From: JABMOV01 sp964654545
GTDB taxonomy: Bacteria; Fidelibacterota; Marinisomatia; Marinisomatales; JABMOV01
Direction of reading: 5' to 3'
DNA: 64,000 nucleotides
Assembly (NCBI GenBank): GCA_964654545.1
Contig: CAZZIU010000003.1
Location: 62,001-126,000, forward strand
Numbering within the stretch: the stretch's first letter is position 1; each line of letters begins with the position of its first letter. The notes under the pieces were generated by a model. That model did no database searches. It was not told where the DNA came from and saw nothing but the letters and a program-made list of their open reading frames with translations. Below are positions 44,171 through 53,706 of the stretch, in pieces. The position numbers and the translations under genes are program-made.

Positions 44171-45550
44171 ATGTCCATCAAAATACAGCTTCCATCCGTT
44201 AGTGAGGTATTAACTGCCACTCCCGATAGTATCGATGTCCATGAGCAGGTTCTCCGTTCCTGGATTCGCACTGAAATAGGTAGATTCAGAAAAATGAACC
44301 TTTCGGGAGAATCAATTCCTAACCGGGAAACAATTGTAAAAGTCATCGTTGACAGGATTGCTGAGCTTGCAGGATCTTCACTAAAAAATATCATAAATGG
44401 GACAGGAATTGTACTGCATACGGGCTTTGGAAGAGCGCCACTGGGGTCATCTGTGTTGCACTCAATTGCCGATCAAATTGCAGGGTATTCTAACCTGGAG
44501 TATGACCTGTCAAGCGGTCATCGTGGAAACCGCTTGGCACATGTGGATACCTACCTGTCGCTTATGATAGGGGCACAAAAATCCGTTGTCGTAAACAATA
44601 ATGCTGCGGCTGTGTTGATCGCTCTCAACACGATGGCAGAAGGCAAGGATGTTATCATTTCGCGTGGACAAGAAGTGGAAATTGGTGGATCCTTTCGTAT
44701 CCCCGATATTATCAAAAAGAGCAACTGTACATTAATTGAAGTTGGGACAACCAACCGAACCCATCTTCAAGATTATCAAAATGCGATCACCAAGAAGACC
44801 GGTTTGATTTTGTGGGTGCATACAAGTAATTATAAAATCAAAGGATTTACAAAAGATGTTCCATTAGAAGCATTGGTTTCACTTGGGAAAAAGCACCGAA
44901 TTCCGGTTATGGCGGATTTGGGCAGTGGTGCTTTGGTTCCGCTAACCGATTTGGGTATCGCAGAAGAACTTCCTGTTGAAAACGTGATTAAATCAGGAGT
45001 AGATCTGGTCACATTCTCCGGTGACAAACTACTGGGTGGGCCACAAATGGGAATTTTGGCCGGAAAAAAGAAAATTATCCAGGCTATTTTGAATAACCCA
45101 TTATATCGAACAATACGATGCGACAAAATTGCTTTAGCGGTATTTGAAAAGATTTTACGGAGTTACAGAAAACATTCAGTGTCTGAAGCCAATCTTGCAT
45201 TGCAGTTACTACGATCGAAACGTTCCTTTCTAAGGTCCAGAGCAGACTCAATTCTTAAGAAAATAAAACAACCATTGATAAAGAATTTCCGTATTTCTGT
45301 TGTGGAAACCGTTGTTGAGGCTGGTAGTGGCTCACTCCCGGAAAACCAATTAAATAGCATTGCTCTTCAATTTCAGCCAATAGCTCTTTCCACAAATAAA
45401 CTAGCAAAGGCTTTTCGAAGCCTGCCAATACCCATTGCCGGGTATATTGAGAAAAATCATTTCCGGATTGATTTAAAAGCCATCCTTCCTGAACAGGACG
45501 AAATACTTATTTCGTCCATTAATTCACTGGGATCTGATTTAACATCATAG
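44171..45550 (+). CDS. selA: L-seryl-tRNA(Sec) selenium transferase
   Basis: PLP enzyme converting seryl-tRNA-Sec to selenocysteinyl-tRNA-Sec with selenophosphate. 459 residues. N-terminal helical domain, then IINGTGIVLHTGFGRAPL, GHRGNRLAHVD, NNNAAAVLIALNTMA and SGDKLLGGPQMGILAGKK, where Lys286 is the PLP-binding residue. Length normal. selB follows after 2 bases. selD and the Sec tRNA gene are not in the window. Confidence 0.95.
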   Translation: MSIKIQLPSVSEVLTATPDSIDVHEQVLRSWIRTEIGRFRKMNLSGESIPNRETIVKVIVDRIAELAGSSLKNIINGTGIVLHTGFGRAPLGSSVLHSIADQIAGYSNLEYDLSSGHRGNRLAHVDTYLSLMIGAQKSVVVNNNAAAVLIALNTMAEGKDVIISRGQEVEIGGSFRIPDIIKKSNCTLIEVGTTNRTHLQDYQNAITKKTGLILWVHTSNYKIKGFTKDVPLEALVSLGKKHRIPVMADLGSGALVPLTDLGIAEELPVENVIKSGVDLVTFSGDKLLGGPQMGILAGKKKIIQAILNNPLYRTIRCDKIALAVFEKILRSYRKHSVSEANLALQLLRSKRSFLRSRADSILKKIKQPLIKNFRISVVETVVEAGSGSLPENQLNSIALQFQPIALSTNKLAKAFRSLPIPIAGYIEKNHFRIDLKAILPEQDEILISSINSLGSDLTS

Positions 45551-45552
45551 AT

Positions 45553-47457
45553 ATGGCAATCTCAAACGAGAATCGGCAAATTGTAATTGGCACCGCCGGA
45601 CATATAGATCACGGGAAAACCTCCCTCGTTTTTGCATTAACCGGAACAAATACCGACCGACTTGTCGATGAAAAAGCTCGCGGGATGACCATTGATTTAG
45701 GCTTTGCATTTTTAAACGATTACATTACCATAATTGATGTACCGGGACATGAAAAATTTATCCGAAATATGGTTGCCGGTGTTTCCACAATCGATGTGGC
45801 GCTGTTGGTTGTGGCTGCAGATGATGGTGTGATGCCGCAAACGACCGAACATCTTGAAATCATGAATCTTCTTGGGATAACATCTGGTGTTGTTGCCCTA
45901 ACCAAAACGGATCTCATTGAGGATACCAATTGGTTGGAATTAATGGAAGATGATGTGAGAAATACCTTGCATGGCACCTTTTTTGAAAATGCACCAATAA
46001 TTCGTACATCGATTGTTACCAAAAGTGGAATCGTAGCACTGCGCACTGCGTTGATTACTTCTGCAAAAGAGGTGAATGAACGAAAGGACAGGGGCTATTT
46101 CAGGCTCCCGGTTGATCGTGTGTTTAGCAAACCAGGTTTCGGTACTATTGTAACAGGTACTGTGATCTCTGGCGGTATAAAAGTTGGAGATGCAGTCGAG
46201 GTACAACCAGGAAATGTGGACTCTAAAATTCGAGGAATCCAATCCCACGGACAAGCCCGTGAATCAGTATCAATGGGTGATAGGGCGGCGTTAAATCTTG
46301 GAAGGGTGGAAAAGGAAATTATATCCAGAGGTACAGAAATTTCAGCATTGAACAGATGTATTGTAACTGATGAATTCATCGGGTATTTTACTGTCCTAAG
46401 GAGCTCTCGTTGGAAAATCAAAAATAATCAGCGGTTAAGACTGCATTTTGGGACAGAAGAAGTAATGGGGAGAATAAAAATATTACAATCTCCTGTTATG
46501 CCGGGAGTCTCCATAAAAGGCAAATTTTCACTGGAAAGTAATGCTGTGTTGACTATGGATGATCGATTTATTATGCGATCATTCTCACCCATGGAAACTT
46601 TAGGTGGTGGTGTTATTCTTGATCCTTCACCTGGCCGTCTACCATTACCAATGACAAAACTCCTTAAACAAATGCCTGTCGATTTGGATGAGCGATTCTA
46701 TTGGTATATACGCAAATTATGGCAGCAACCAAAAAATGTGAAAGAATGGTCCCAAATTTTCCAGCAACCAGAATCGGTAATTCAACAACTAGCAGAAAAT
46801 GGTGATTTTCACATACTCAAAGGATCGGGCATTTTATACCACCCAGATGACTTGGAGCATTTAATAAAACACTTGAATGATACAATCAGACAATTCCACG
46901 AAGAACATCCATACCGTCGATATATAAGTCAAAAACAATTGAGTGACTTTTGTGGGGTTGACGACACTTTTTTTTCTTTAGCCTTAGAGATCAGCATGAA
47001 AAATGGCTCGATTAAGCAAATTGAATCGGGATATGCTTTGAGCTCTCACACAATTTCACTAAATGATAATGATCAGATATTGTCGGAAAAAATTGTAAAA
47101 CTGTGGCAAACAAATCCTTTTGAGGCGAAACAAACACAGGCAATCGCCGAACCGCTGTCCCTAGATTTCAACCGAACTCAAGAATTGATGCATGTTCTTA
47201 AAAATGACAACAAAGTACTGGAAGTACTCCAGGGATGGTGGTTGCCAGATGAGGGATTTTCTACCCTATTGAATCAATTAAAACAATGGTTCGATAAGCA
47301 TGAGAAGTTGTCTGTTGCCGATTTTAAATCAATTACCGGATTATCAAGAAAAACTGCAATTCCATTGCTGGAATATTTAGACAAAATCCAATTATCTGAA
47401 AGATCTGGCGACAATCGAATTCCCGGCGAAAAATTCAGTGAGCTGGTAGATGAATAA
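45553..47457 (+). CDS. selB: selenocysteine-specific elongation factor SelB
   Basis: Carries Sec-tRNA to UGA codons marked by a SECIS hairpin. 634 residues: GTPase domain with GTAGHIDHGKTSL (P-loop ~16-23), DVPGHEKFIRNM and TKTDL; EF-Tu-like domains II/III (~175-345); four winged-helix modules at the C-terminus (~365-634) that bind SECIS RNA. Overlaps mutS by 8 bases. Its presence with selA means the organism decodes UGA as Sec in some genes. I found no interrupted UGA-containing selenoprotein in this window. Confidence 0.95.
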   Translation: MAISNENRQIVIGTAGHIDHGKTSLVFALTGTNTDRLVDEKARGMTIDLGFAFLNDYITIIDVPGHEKFIRNMVAGVSTIDVALLVVAADDGVMPQTTEHLEIMNLLGITSGVVALTKTDLIEDTNWLELMEDDVRNTLHGTFFENAPIIRTSIVTKSGIVALRTALITSAKEVNERKDRGYFRLPVDRVFSKPGFGTIVTGTVISGGIKVGDAVEVQPGNVDSKIRGIQSHGQARESVSMGDRAALNLGRVEKEIISRGTEISALNRCIVTDEFIGYFTVLRSSRWKIKNNQRLRLHFGTEEVMGRIKILQSPVMPGVSIKGKFSLESNAVLTMDDRFIMRSFSPMETLGGGVILDPSPGRLPLPMTKLLKQMPVDLDERFYWYIRKLWQQPKNVKEWSQIFQQPESVIQQLAENGDFHILKGSGILYHPDDLEHLIKHLNDTIRQFHEEHPYRRYISQKQLSDFCGVDDTFFSLALEISMKNGSIKQIESGYALSSHTISLNDNDQILSEKIVKLWQTNPFEAKQTQAIAEPLSLDFNRTQELMHVLKNDNKVLEVLQGWWLPDEGFSTLLNQLKQWFDKHEKLSVADFKSITGLSRKTAIPLLEYLDKIQLSERSGDNRIPGEKFSELVDE

Positions 47458-50047
47458 GAAATCGTCAGAAAACACACCTCTGATGCGTCAGTATTTGGAG
47501 GTGAAAAACAAACATTCCGATTGTATTGTACTCTTTCGAATGGGTGATTTTTTTGAGACATTTCACGAGGATGCAAAATTAACAGCAAAAATTCTGGGAA
47601 TAGTTTTAACAAAACGAGCAAATGGAGCGGCCGCAGAGGTGCCACTTGCCGGATTTCCACATCATGCACTTGATAATTACTTGCCCAAATTGGTCCAGGC
47701 AGGACATAAAGTTGCTATTTGCGAACAGGTTGAAAACCCAAAACTGGCGAAAGGAATTGTAAAGCGCGAGGTTGTGGAAGTAGTCACACCTGGAACATTG
47801 ACAACATCCCTTGATATGGATAAAAAATCCAATCACTTTATTGCCAGCATTGCCATGGGAAAATCAGATATCGGTTATGCAATTCTTGATCAATCTACAG
47901 GTGATTTCTTTGTGGGGGAAACCACTTCTGAAGCGCTTGCGAATGCACTAAGAAGATTTAACCCACGTGAAATAATAGTGAGTGATGATATAACGTACTC
48001 GCTTACAACCTGGTACAAAGAACTTCGTCCATTCGTATCACAAGTAGAGGGCTGGCTGTTTGATCCGGAACAAGGCCAACGAATTCTGACCGAACATTTT
48101 CAAACAAAATCACTTAAAGGGTTTGGGTGCGAGCACATGCGCCATGGTATTGCAGCTGCCGGTGTCATTTTAACCTATATCAAAGATCAATTAAGCGGAA
48201 AGCTGGATCACGTAAAATCGCTCACGCCCATTCGCGATGATGGGCTCATGGGAATAGATGGTTTTACGGTACGCAATTTGGAAGTATTTCAAAGTTTATC
48301 AACACAGGGTACCCACGGTACCTTGATTGATGCCATAGATGAAACTCTCACAGCCGGCGGAGGTCGGTGTTTGAGACGCTGGTTATACCAACCGATTACA
48401 GATCTAAAAGAATTAAATAACCGATTGGATTGTGTACAGGGCTTTGTGAATGCAAAACCCAGGTTGGATGATACACGGTTGTTTCTAAAGGATATTCCGG
48501 ATGTAGAAAGAATTTTAGGGAAAACTGCACGATTAAAGGTATCTCCCAGAGAATTGGTTGCACTGGGTAAAGTTTTACGGTCTATACCGCATTTCAAACC
48601 TACCCTAACATGCATAAATGTTCCTGCGATTCAAGCGCTGATAAAGTCTTTCCAAAATACCGAACGTATCGCAGAGCAACTACTGACCATATTACAGGAG
48701 GATGGACCGGCACAATTAAAAAATGGGAATGCCATTGCTGCCGGAATAAACAAGGAGCTTGATGATTTGCGAGCAATTGCATCCGGTGGGAAACGCTGGT
48801 TGGATGAACTTAAAAACTCGGAACGTGAACGTACAGGAATTACAACTTTAAAGATAGGTTACAATAAAGTTTTTGGCTATTACATTGAGGTAACAAAAGC
48901 GAATCAGGATCGTGTACCAGAGGATTACATTCGGAAACAGACCCTGGTGAATTCAGAGCGCTATATCACACCGGATCTCAAGGATTATGAGGAAAAAATC
49001 CTGAGTGCTGAGAGCGAAATTGAGCGAATTGAAGCTGAAATCTTCTATAAATTGTGTTCTGATGTGCTACAGCACAGTGATTCCATTCAAGTTAATTTCC
49101 GTATATTAAATCAATTGGACGTCCTGACGTGTTTTGCGGTTAGAGCTCAAAGAGAAAAGTATATCAGACCACAATTAGCAAATAATCGAGAACTAACCAT
49201 TAAGGATGGTCGACATCCCGTTGTGGAAAAACTGTTACCGACGACCGAACGCTTTATTCCGAATGACATTTCAATGAATGCTGAAAAAAATCAGATTCAT
49301 CTAATTACTGGCCCGAATATGGCGGGTAAATCAACATATTTAAGACAAGTCGGGTTATTGGTTTTAATGGCGCAGGTAGGTTCATTTATTCCGGCCAAAG
49401 AAGCTTCTATTGGCATCGTTGATCACCTATTTACCCGTGTGGGTGCCAGCGATAATCTGGCTGGCGGCGAAAGCACATTTTTAGTGGAAATGAATGAGGC
49501 TGCAAATATATTGAATAATGCCACTCGTCATAGCTTAATTTTGTTGGATGAAATAGGTCGGGGAACAGCTACCTACGATGGGTTATCACTGGCATGGGCA
49601 ATCACTGAATATTTACATCAAACAGATGAAGTCCAGGCAAGAACCTTATTCGCCACCCACTATCACGAATTGACTGACTTAGAGCATACACTCAAACGGT
49701 TGGAAAATCATCACATTGCCGTAAAAGAGTTTGGTGATAAAATAGTATTTCTTCGAAAAATTTTACCTGGTGCTGGAGACAAAAGTTATGGTATTCATGT
49801 GGCTCAGATGGCGGGACTACCTGATACTGTCATCCGGCGTGCAACCGAAATATTGGATTATCATTTAAATCAAACAACGGAAAAACCAGGAACATTCCCC
49901 GTCGAATCTGCGTCGAATCAAATTAATATCTTTGATGAACAGGCATCAAAATTGAAAGAAGAAATAAAAGGATTGGAATTGGATAATATGACACCGTTGG
50001 AAGCACTAAATAAACTTCACGCGTTGCAGAAAAAACACGGTGCGTAA
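47450..50047 (+). CDS. mutS: DNA mismatch repair protein MutS
   Basis: Recognises mismatches and recruits MutL. 865 residues: mismatch-binding domain with FRMGDFFETFHEDA (the F-x-E motif), connector, lever, clamp, and ATPase with GPNMAGKSTYLRQ (from residue 621), LDEIGRGTATYDG and FATHYHEL. C-terminal EALNKLHALQKK is the usual dimer helix. Overlaps selB by 8 bases; an outer-membrane barrel gene follows after 6. Confidence 0.97.
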   Translation: MNKKSSENTPLMRQYLEVKNKHSDCIVLFRMGDFFETFHEDAKLTAKILGIVLTKRANGAAAEVPLAGFPHHALDNYLPKLVQAGHKVAICEQVENPKLAKGIVKREVVEVVTPGTLTTSLDMDKKSNHFIASIAMGKSDIGYAILDQSTGDFFVGETTSEALANALRRFNPREIIVSDDITYSLTTWYKELRPFVSQVEGWLFDPEQGQRILTEHFQTKSLKGFGCEHMRHGIAAAGVILTYIKDQLSGKLDHVKSLTPIRDDGLMGIDGFTVRNLEVFQSLSTQGTHGTLIDAIDETLTAGGGRCLRRWLYQPITDLKELNNRLDCVQGFVNAKPRLDDTRLFLKDIPDVERILGKTARLKVSPRELVALGKVLRSIPHFKPTLTCINVPAIQALIKSFQNTERIAEQLLTILQEDGPAQLKNGNAIAAGINKELDDLRAIASGGKRWLDELKNSERERTGITTLKIGYNKVFGYYIEVTKANQDRVPEDYIRKQTLVNSERYITPDLKDYEEKILSAESEIERIEAEIFYKLCSDVLQHSDSIQVNFRILNQLDVLTCFAVRAQREKYIRPQLANNRELTIKDGRHPVVEKLLPTTERFIPNDISMNAEKNQIHLITGPNMAGKSTYLRQVGLLVLMAQVGSFIPAKEASIGIVDHLFTRVGASDNLAGGESTFLVEMNEAANILNNATRHSLILLDEIGRGTATYDGLSLAWAITEYLHQTDEVQARTLFATHYHELTDLEHTLKRLENHHIAVKEFGDKIVFLRKILPGAGDKSYGIHVAQMAGLPDTVIRRATEILDYHLNQTTEKPGTFPVESASNQINIFDEQASKLKEEIKGLELDNMTPLEALNKLHALQKKHGA

Positions 50048-50053
50048 AAAGAA

Positions 50054-51097
50054 ATGCTGATTCGAAATCTATGGATTACGGTTTTTTTGTTTTCCTTATT
50101 GACAGCTGGAGAATGGGTGAAATACGGTTGGCAATTGTATGACCAGCCGGGTGATGCCAGAATACTGGCGTTGGGTGGAGCGCAAGTTACAAATGGAACC
50201 CATGTTGCATCTGTGTTGGTAAATCCTGCTAATAACGACTTTGGTGTAGGTAGCTGGTTGAGTTATGCGCATCAAAGCCGATTTGCCGGATTGGTGGAAC
50301 ATGATTTTTTCGCTTTTTCAATTAAACGAGGGTTTGCCCGACCGGTGCATGTGGTTATTTTACAAGAATTTGTAGGGGGAATTCCCAATACGACAAATGG
50401 CCTGTTGGATTGGGGAAATGACGGAATTCCAGGTACAGGGGATGCGGGCGAAGGGGACGGGATATTGGATGAGGGAGAGCGATTGGATGCCAGTAAAATT
50501 TCACAGTTTCACCAGCAGCAATGGGGGTTGTTTTTAAGCTCTACGTGGAAACGAAACAATTGGACATTCGGCGTTGGATTTAAAGGATTATTTCACTCAA
50601 TTGGTCATCACTATGCAAATGGAATTGGTTTTAATATTGGTGCCAGGCGATCACTTTGGAAAACACTCTCTATCGGTTTCAGTGTTTCTGATGTTACAAC
50701 ATCTTGGCTGGTGTGGGAAAATGGAACAATAGAACGAGCTTTACCAGTAATTAGTACAGGATTATCTGGAGAATTTTCTTTGCCCATTCTACGATGGAAA
50801 TCCACATTTTATTCCGATATAATTTTTGACACAAACGGTGATATGTTAGATAACAGTTTTTCCTCGGGACGTGCGAGGTTTGGATTGGAAGTTGCACCAA
50901 AATCCGCATTGCGGCTTCGTGGAGGACTTTCAGAAATCAACATGATAACCGGTGGAATTGGCGTTGTGAGTAATAACTGGACTGTTGATTATAGTTTTAA
51001 ACCATCACCTTTAGGGTCATCGCTGGGGTCCTCACATTACCTGACTTTTAACGTTTCACCACAGTGGGTTTTTGGTCTACTCGGTGTCTCTTATTAA
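50054..51097 (+). CDS. PorV/PorQ-family outer-membrane barrel protein
   Basis: 347 residues. Signal peptide MLIRNLWITVFLFSLLTAG, then YDQPGDARILALGGAQVTNGTHVASVLVNPAN, the family signature of a gene distinct from the one at 5474. A barrel follows, ending in strands. Odd: residues ~119-145 form an Asp/Gly-rich loop (DWGNDGIPGTGDAGEGDGILDEGERLD in spaced pieces) resembling repeated EF-hand/calcium loops, probably extracellular. Function unknown; a transport or type-IX accessory role is possible. Follows mutS after 6 bases. Confidence 0.72.
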   Translation: MLIRNLWITVFLFSLLTAGEWVKYGWQLYDQPGDARILALGGAQVTNGTHVASVLVNPANNDFGVGSWLSYAHQSRFAGLVEHDFFAFSIKRGFARPVHVVILQEFVGGIPNTTNGLLDWGNDGIPGTGDAGEGDGILDEGERLDASKISQFHQQQWGLFLSSTWKRNNWTFGVGFKGLFHSIGHHYANGIGFNIGARRSLWKTLSIGFSVSDVTTSWLVWENGTIERALPVISTGLSGEFSLPILRWKSTFYSDIIFDTNGDMLDNSFSSGRARFGLEVAPKSALRLRGGLSEINMITGGIGVVSNNWTVDYSFKPSPLGSSLGSSHYLTFNVSPQWVFGLLGVSY

Positions 51098-51250
51098 GAC
51101 TGTTATTTGTAGAAATTGTACCTAATGAAACCTACGGAAGGGTAAAACAAGCAATTCTAAACACGCCAAACATGTAGTCAATAAACAACTGCATGAATGA
51201 ACATTATTGATTCGCAGGGCGGTAAAAAATGCAAGGGTGATTGCTTTTTA

Positions 51251-51296
51251 AAATATTCCATTGAAATATTTACATTTCACATTGGTCAAGTATTTT
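51251..51296 (+). promoter_or_regulatory. candidate promoter and inverted repeat upstream of yicC
   Basis: In the 242-base gap 51098-51339, the largest in the window. TTTACA (51269-51274), 16-base spacer, TATTTT (51291-51296) lie 43 bases before the yicC ATG. An inverted repeat AAATATT-N7-AATATTT (51251-51271) overlaps the -35. I found no tRNA, small protein or terminator with a long stem in the rest of the gap. Confidence 0.35.
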
Positions 51297-51339
51297 AAAA
51301 ATCAGTAAGTTCGGTACTCTTCGCAAATATGGAAATCAG

Positions 51340-52200
51340 ATGAAAAGTATGACCGGATTCGGGCGTGGTATAGCAGGGAAAAATTCTAATCGCGTCGTTG
51401 TAACTATAAAAACCTATAATTCCAGGTTCTTGGATATCAAAATTCGTGGGTGTGAGAACGATACAGAATTGGAATCAAAAGTTCGTGATTTTCTTCAGCA
51501 AAAAGTCATACGTGGTTCGGTATTTGTGAGCATTGAAGCGGATAGAAGCGATAAAGACAGTGTGGCAATTTCCTTTAATCGTGAACGTTTTGAAGCAATT
51601 GAAAAAATATTGATATCAATACAAAAGGATTATGGTCGTCATCTGGATATTTCAGATCTGGTTTCTGCTGACGACATTATTAGTGAACGTGGAGATAATA
51701 CTTTTACTGTTGAGAGTATAGACAAGGCATTGCAAGATGCTTTTCTTCAAATGAATGAAATGCGCATCAATGAGGGCAACCGACTTAAAGAAGATTTTAA
51801 AAATCGACTAAATAGTGCCCTTGAAATATCCGAAAGATTTTCGACCCTGAACGATGATACTACGAATGAACGGAATGACCGCATGAAAAAAAGGATTCAG
51901 GAATTACTTGGGAATTTGGATTTGGATGAAACCAGACTTGCTCAGGAAATTGCAATTTTGGCGGAACGATCCGACGTCACTGAGGAAATAACTCGGTTTA
52001 ATAGCCATATTGAGCAATTCACCGGGCTGCTGGATTCTGATGAACCGATAGGTAAGCGATGTAATTTTATTTTGCAGGAGATGGGTAGGGAGATCAATAC
52101 AATCGGTTCAAAGAGCGCCAATCCGGAACTAACAACCCTTGTGATTCATGCCAAGGATGAATTGGAAAAAATGCGCGAACAGGTTCAAAACATTTTATGA
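51340..52200 (+). CDS. yicC: YicC-family endoribonuclease
   Basis: 286 residues with the N-terminal signature MKSMTGFGRG and the C-terminal DUF1732 domain (EEITRFNSHIEQFTGLLDSDEPIGKRCNFILQEMGREINTIGSK). YicC-like proteins have been shown to be RNases or RNA-degradation adaptors in E. coli. The stop overlaps gmk by 4 bases; yicC-gmk-rpoZ is a widely conserved order. Confidence 0.93.
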   Translation: MKSMTGFGRGIAGKNSNRVVVTIKTYNSRFLDIKIRGCENDTELESKVRDFLQQKVIRGSVFVSIEADRSDKDSVAISFNRERFEAIEKILISIQKDYGRHLDISDLVSADDIISERGDNTFTVESIDKALQDAFLQMNEMRINEGNRLKEDFKNRLNSALEISERFSTLNDDTTNERNDRMKKRIQELLGNLDLDETRLAQEIAILAERSDVTEEITRFNSHIEQFTGLLDSDEPIGKRCNFILQEMGREINTIGSKSANPELTTLVIHAKDELEKMREQVQNIL

Positions 52201-52790
52201 AAAACTTTATCGTCATTGCAGCACCATCTGGAACAGGTAAAACAACTCTTTGTCGAGAACTACAAAAGCAGAATCCGGAAATTCAGTTTTCGGTGTCGTG
52301 TACCACCAGACCTAAAAGGCATTATGAAAAAGACGGTTATGATTATCATTTTCTGACGCACGATGAATTTGAAAAACTGATTGCTGAGAATGCCCTGGTA
52401 GAGTATGAGGAGGTACATGGGTACTTTTATGGAACCAAAAAGTCCTATTTGGAAGATGCCATCAAAAAGAATGAAATCATAATGCTGGATTTGGATGTAA
52501 AGGGTGCACTTTCCATAAAAGAACTTTACCCTGAACGGACATCATTGATTTTTGTTGAGCCGCCAAATGAACAAATTTTAATTGATCGATTGAAGCACCG
52601 TGGATCAGATTCGGAAGAAAGAATTAAGGTGCGTCTTCAACGTTTTCAAATGGAAATGGGTTATAAACAACAGTTTGATCACATTGTATTAAATGATAAA
52701 CTTGAAGATGCCGTAAAGTCATTAAAAAATATAGTTATAAGTAAGACAAAAGGAGAACTAAATGGGAATCAAACCTTTGCACATTCGTAA
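52197..52790 (+). CDS. gmk: guanylate kinase
   Basis: Phosphorylates GMP to GDP. 197 residues with P-loop APSGTGKT (9-16), SCTTRPKRHYEKDGYDYHF and EYEEVHGYFYGTKKSYLEDA (GMP binding), then LDVKGALSIKELY. Overlaps yicC by 4 bases. The end overlaps the rpoZ start by 29 bases, a longer overlap than usual in this window. Confidence 0.96.
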   Translation: MKNFIVIAAPSGTGKTTLCRELQKQNPEIQFSVSCTTRPKRHYEKDGYDYHFLTHDEFEKLIAENALVEYEEVHGYFYGTKKSYLEDAIKKNEIIMLDLDVKGALSIKELYPERTSLIFVEPPNEQILIDRLKHRGSDSEERIKVRLQRFQMEMGYKQQFDHIVLNDKLEDAVKSLKNIVISKTKGELNGNQTFAHS

Positions 52791-53037
52791 GATTGAGGAG
52801 CAAACTGATGATTTGTATGAAGCGACAGTAGTCATGTCATCACGGGCTCGTCAAATATTACGTGATCGGATTGTAGATCAGGCAATGCGCGACACAGACC
52901 AGGATAATTTTGGCGTCTTTGATACAGTACCTGAAATAGATCCGGCAGATTATGTTGAGCAGCCAAAACCAACTGCCATCGCTACTGAGGAATTTATGAA
53001 AGGGGATATTTCCTGGTATAAATCTGAAGAAGAATAG
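52762..53037 (+). CDS. rpoZ: RNA polymerase omega subunit
   Basis: 91 residues. It carries YEATVVMSSRARQILRDRI, the conserved omega helix that packs on beta-prime; in proteobacteria omega also forms a ppGpp site. AAAGGAG at 52748-52754 lies 7 bases before the ATG. Located between gmk and a uracil-DNA glycosylase; the rel gene is in the same run at 55077. Confidence 0.88.
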   Translation: MGIKPLHIRKIEEQTDDLYEATVVMSSRARQILRDRIVDQAMRDTDQDNFGVFDTVPEIDPADYVEQPKPTAIATEEFMKGDISWYKSEEE

Positions 53038-53043
53038 CGTTTA

Positions 53044-53706
53044 ATGGATTCAAATCCAGTTAGAAACTATCTAAAGTATACACAGGAGGTATACGGGGAT
53101 ATGATTTATCGATCTCCCGTTGAAAATACAAAAACCCAGGATGATTGTGACAATGCGCTCAAAAGTTATGAGTCTGAAATCAGTCATTGTCTAAAATGCA
53201 ATCTGGGTTCGACTCGGACCAACTTCGTTTTTGGTGTGGGTGACCCAAATGCCAATTTATTGCTGGTTGGAGAAGCACCAGGTGCCGAAGAAGATAAACA
53301 AGGATTTCCCTTTGTCGGCCGGGCAGGAAAACTTCTTGACAAAATATTGGCAGCAATAGATAGAAGCAGGGAAAAGGATGTGTACATTTGTAACGTTCTT
53401 AAATGCCGGCCTCCGGAGAACAGGGACCCACTGCCATCTGAAGTGGAATTGTGCGAACCCTATCTGATCAATCAAATTAAACTAATCAATCCTGTGTTAA
53501 TCGTAGCGCTGGGCAGGGTAGCAGGAAAAACATTATTAAAGCGTGATGAACCACTAAAAAACCTTCGTGGTGAAATTCACGACTATCATGGAACACCGCT
53601 AATTGTGACTTACCACCCAGCCGCACTATTGCGCAATCAGGGATTTAAAAAACCAACATGGGAAGATTTTAAATGGATCCGAAATATTCTTGAAGGAGCG
53701 GCATAA
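53044..53706 (+). CDS. uracil-DNA glycosylase, family 4 type (Fe-S)
   Basis: Removes uracil from DNA. 220 residues. The motif GEAPGAEEDKQGFPFVGRAGKLLD and HPAALLRN place it in family 4/SPO1-polymerase-like UDGs. CLKCNLGSTR plus later NVLKCRPPENRDP and the CEPYL cysteine are the four likely ligands of a 4Fe-4S cluster. No family-1 UDG is nearby. dnaB begins at the next base. Confidence 0.92.
   Translation: MDSNPVRNYLKYTQEVYGDMIYRSPVENTKTQDDCDNALKSYESEISHCLKCNLGSTRTNFVFGVGDPNANLLLVGEAPGAEEDKQGFPFVGRAGKLLDKILAAIDRSREKDVYICNVLKCRPPENRDPLPSEVELCEPYLINQIKLINPVLIVALGRVAGKTLLKRDEPLKNLRGEIHDYHGTPLIVTYHPAALLRNQGFKKPTWEDFKWIRNILEGAA

Noticed and set aside
51098..51339. tRNA-Sec or other RNA gene in the largest gap
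   Set aside because: I found no cloverleaf arms or T-loop consensus; only promoter-like and inverted-repeat sequence is visible.
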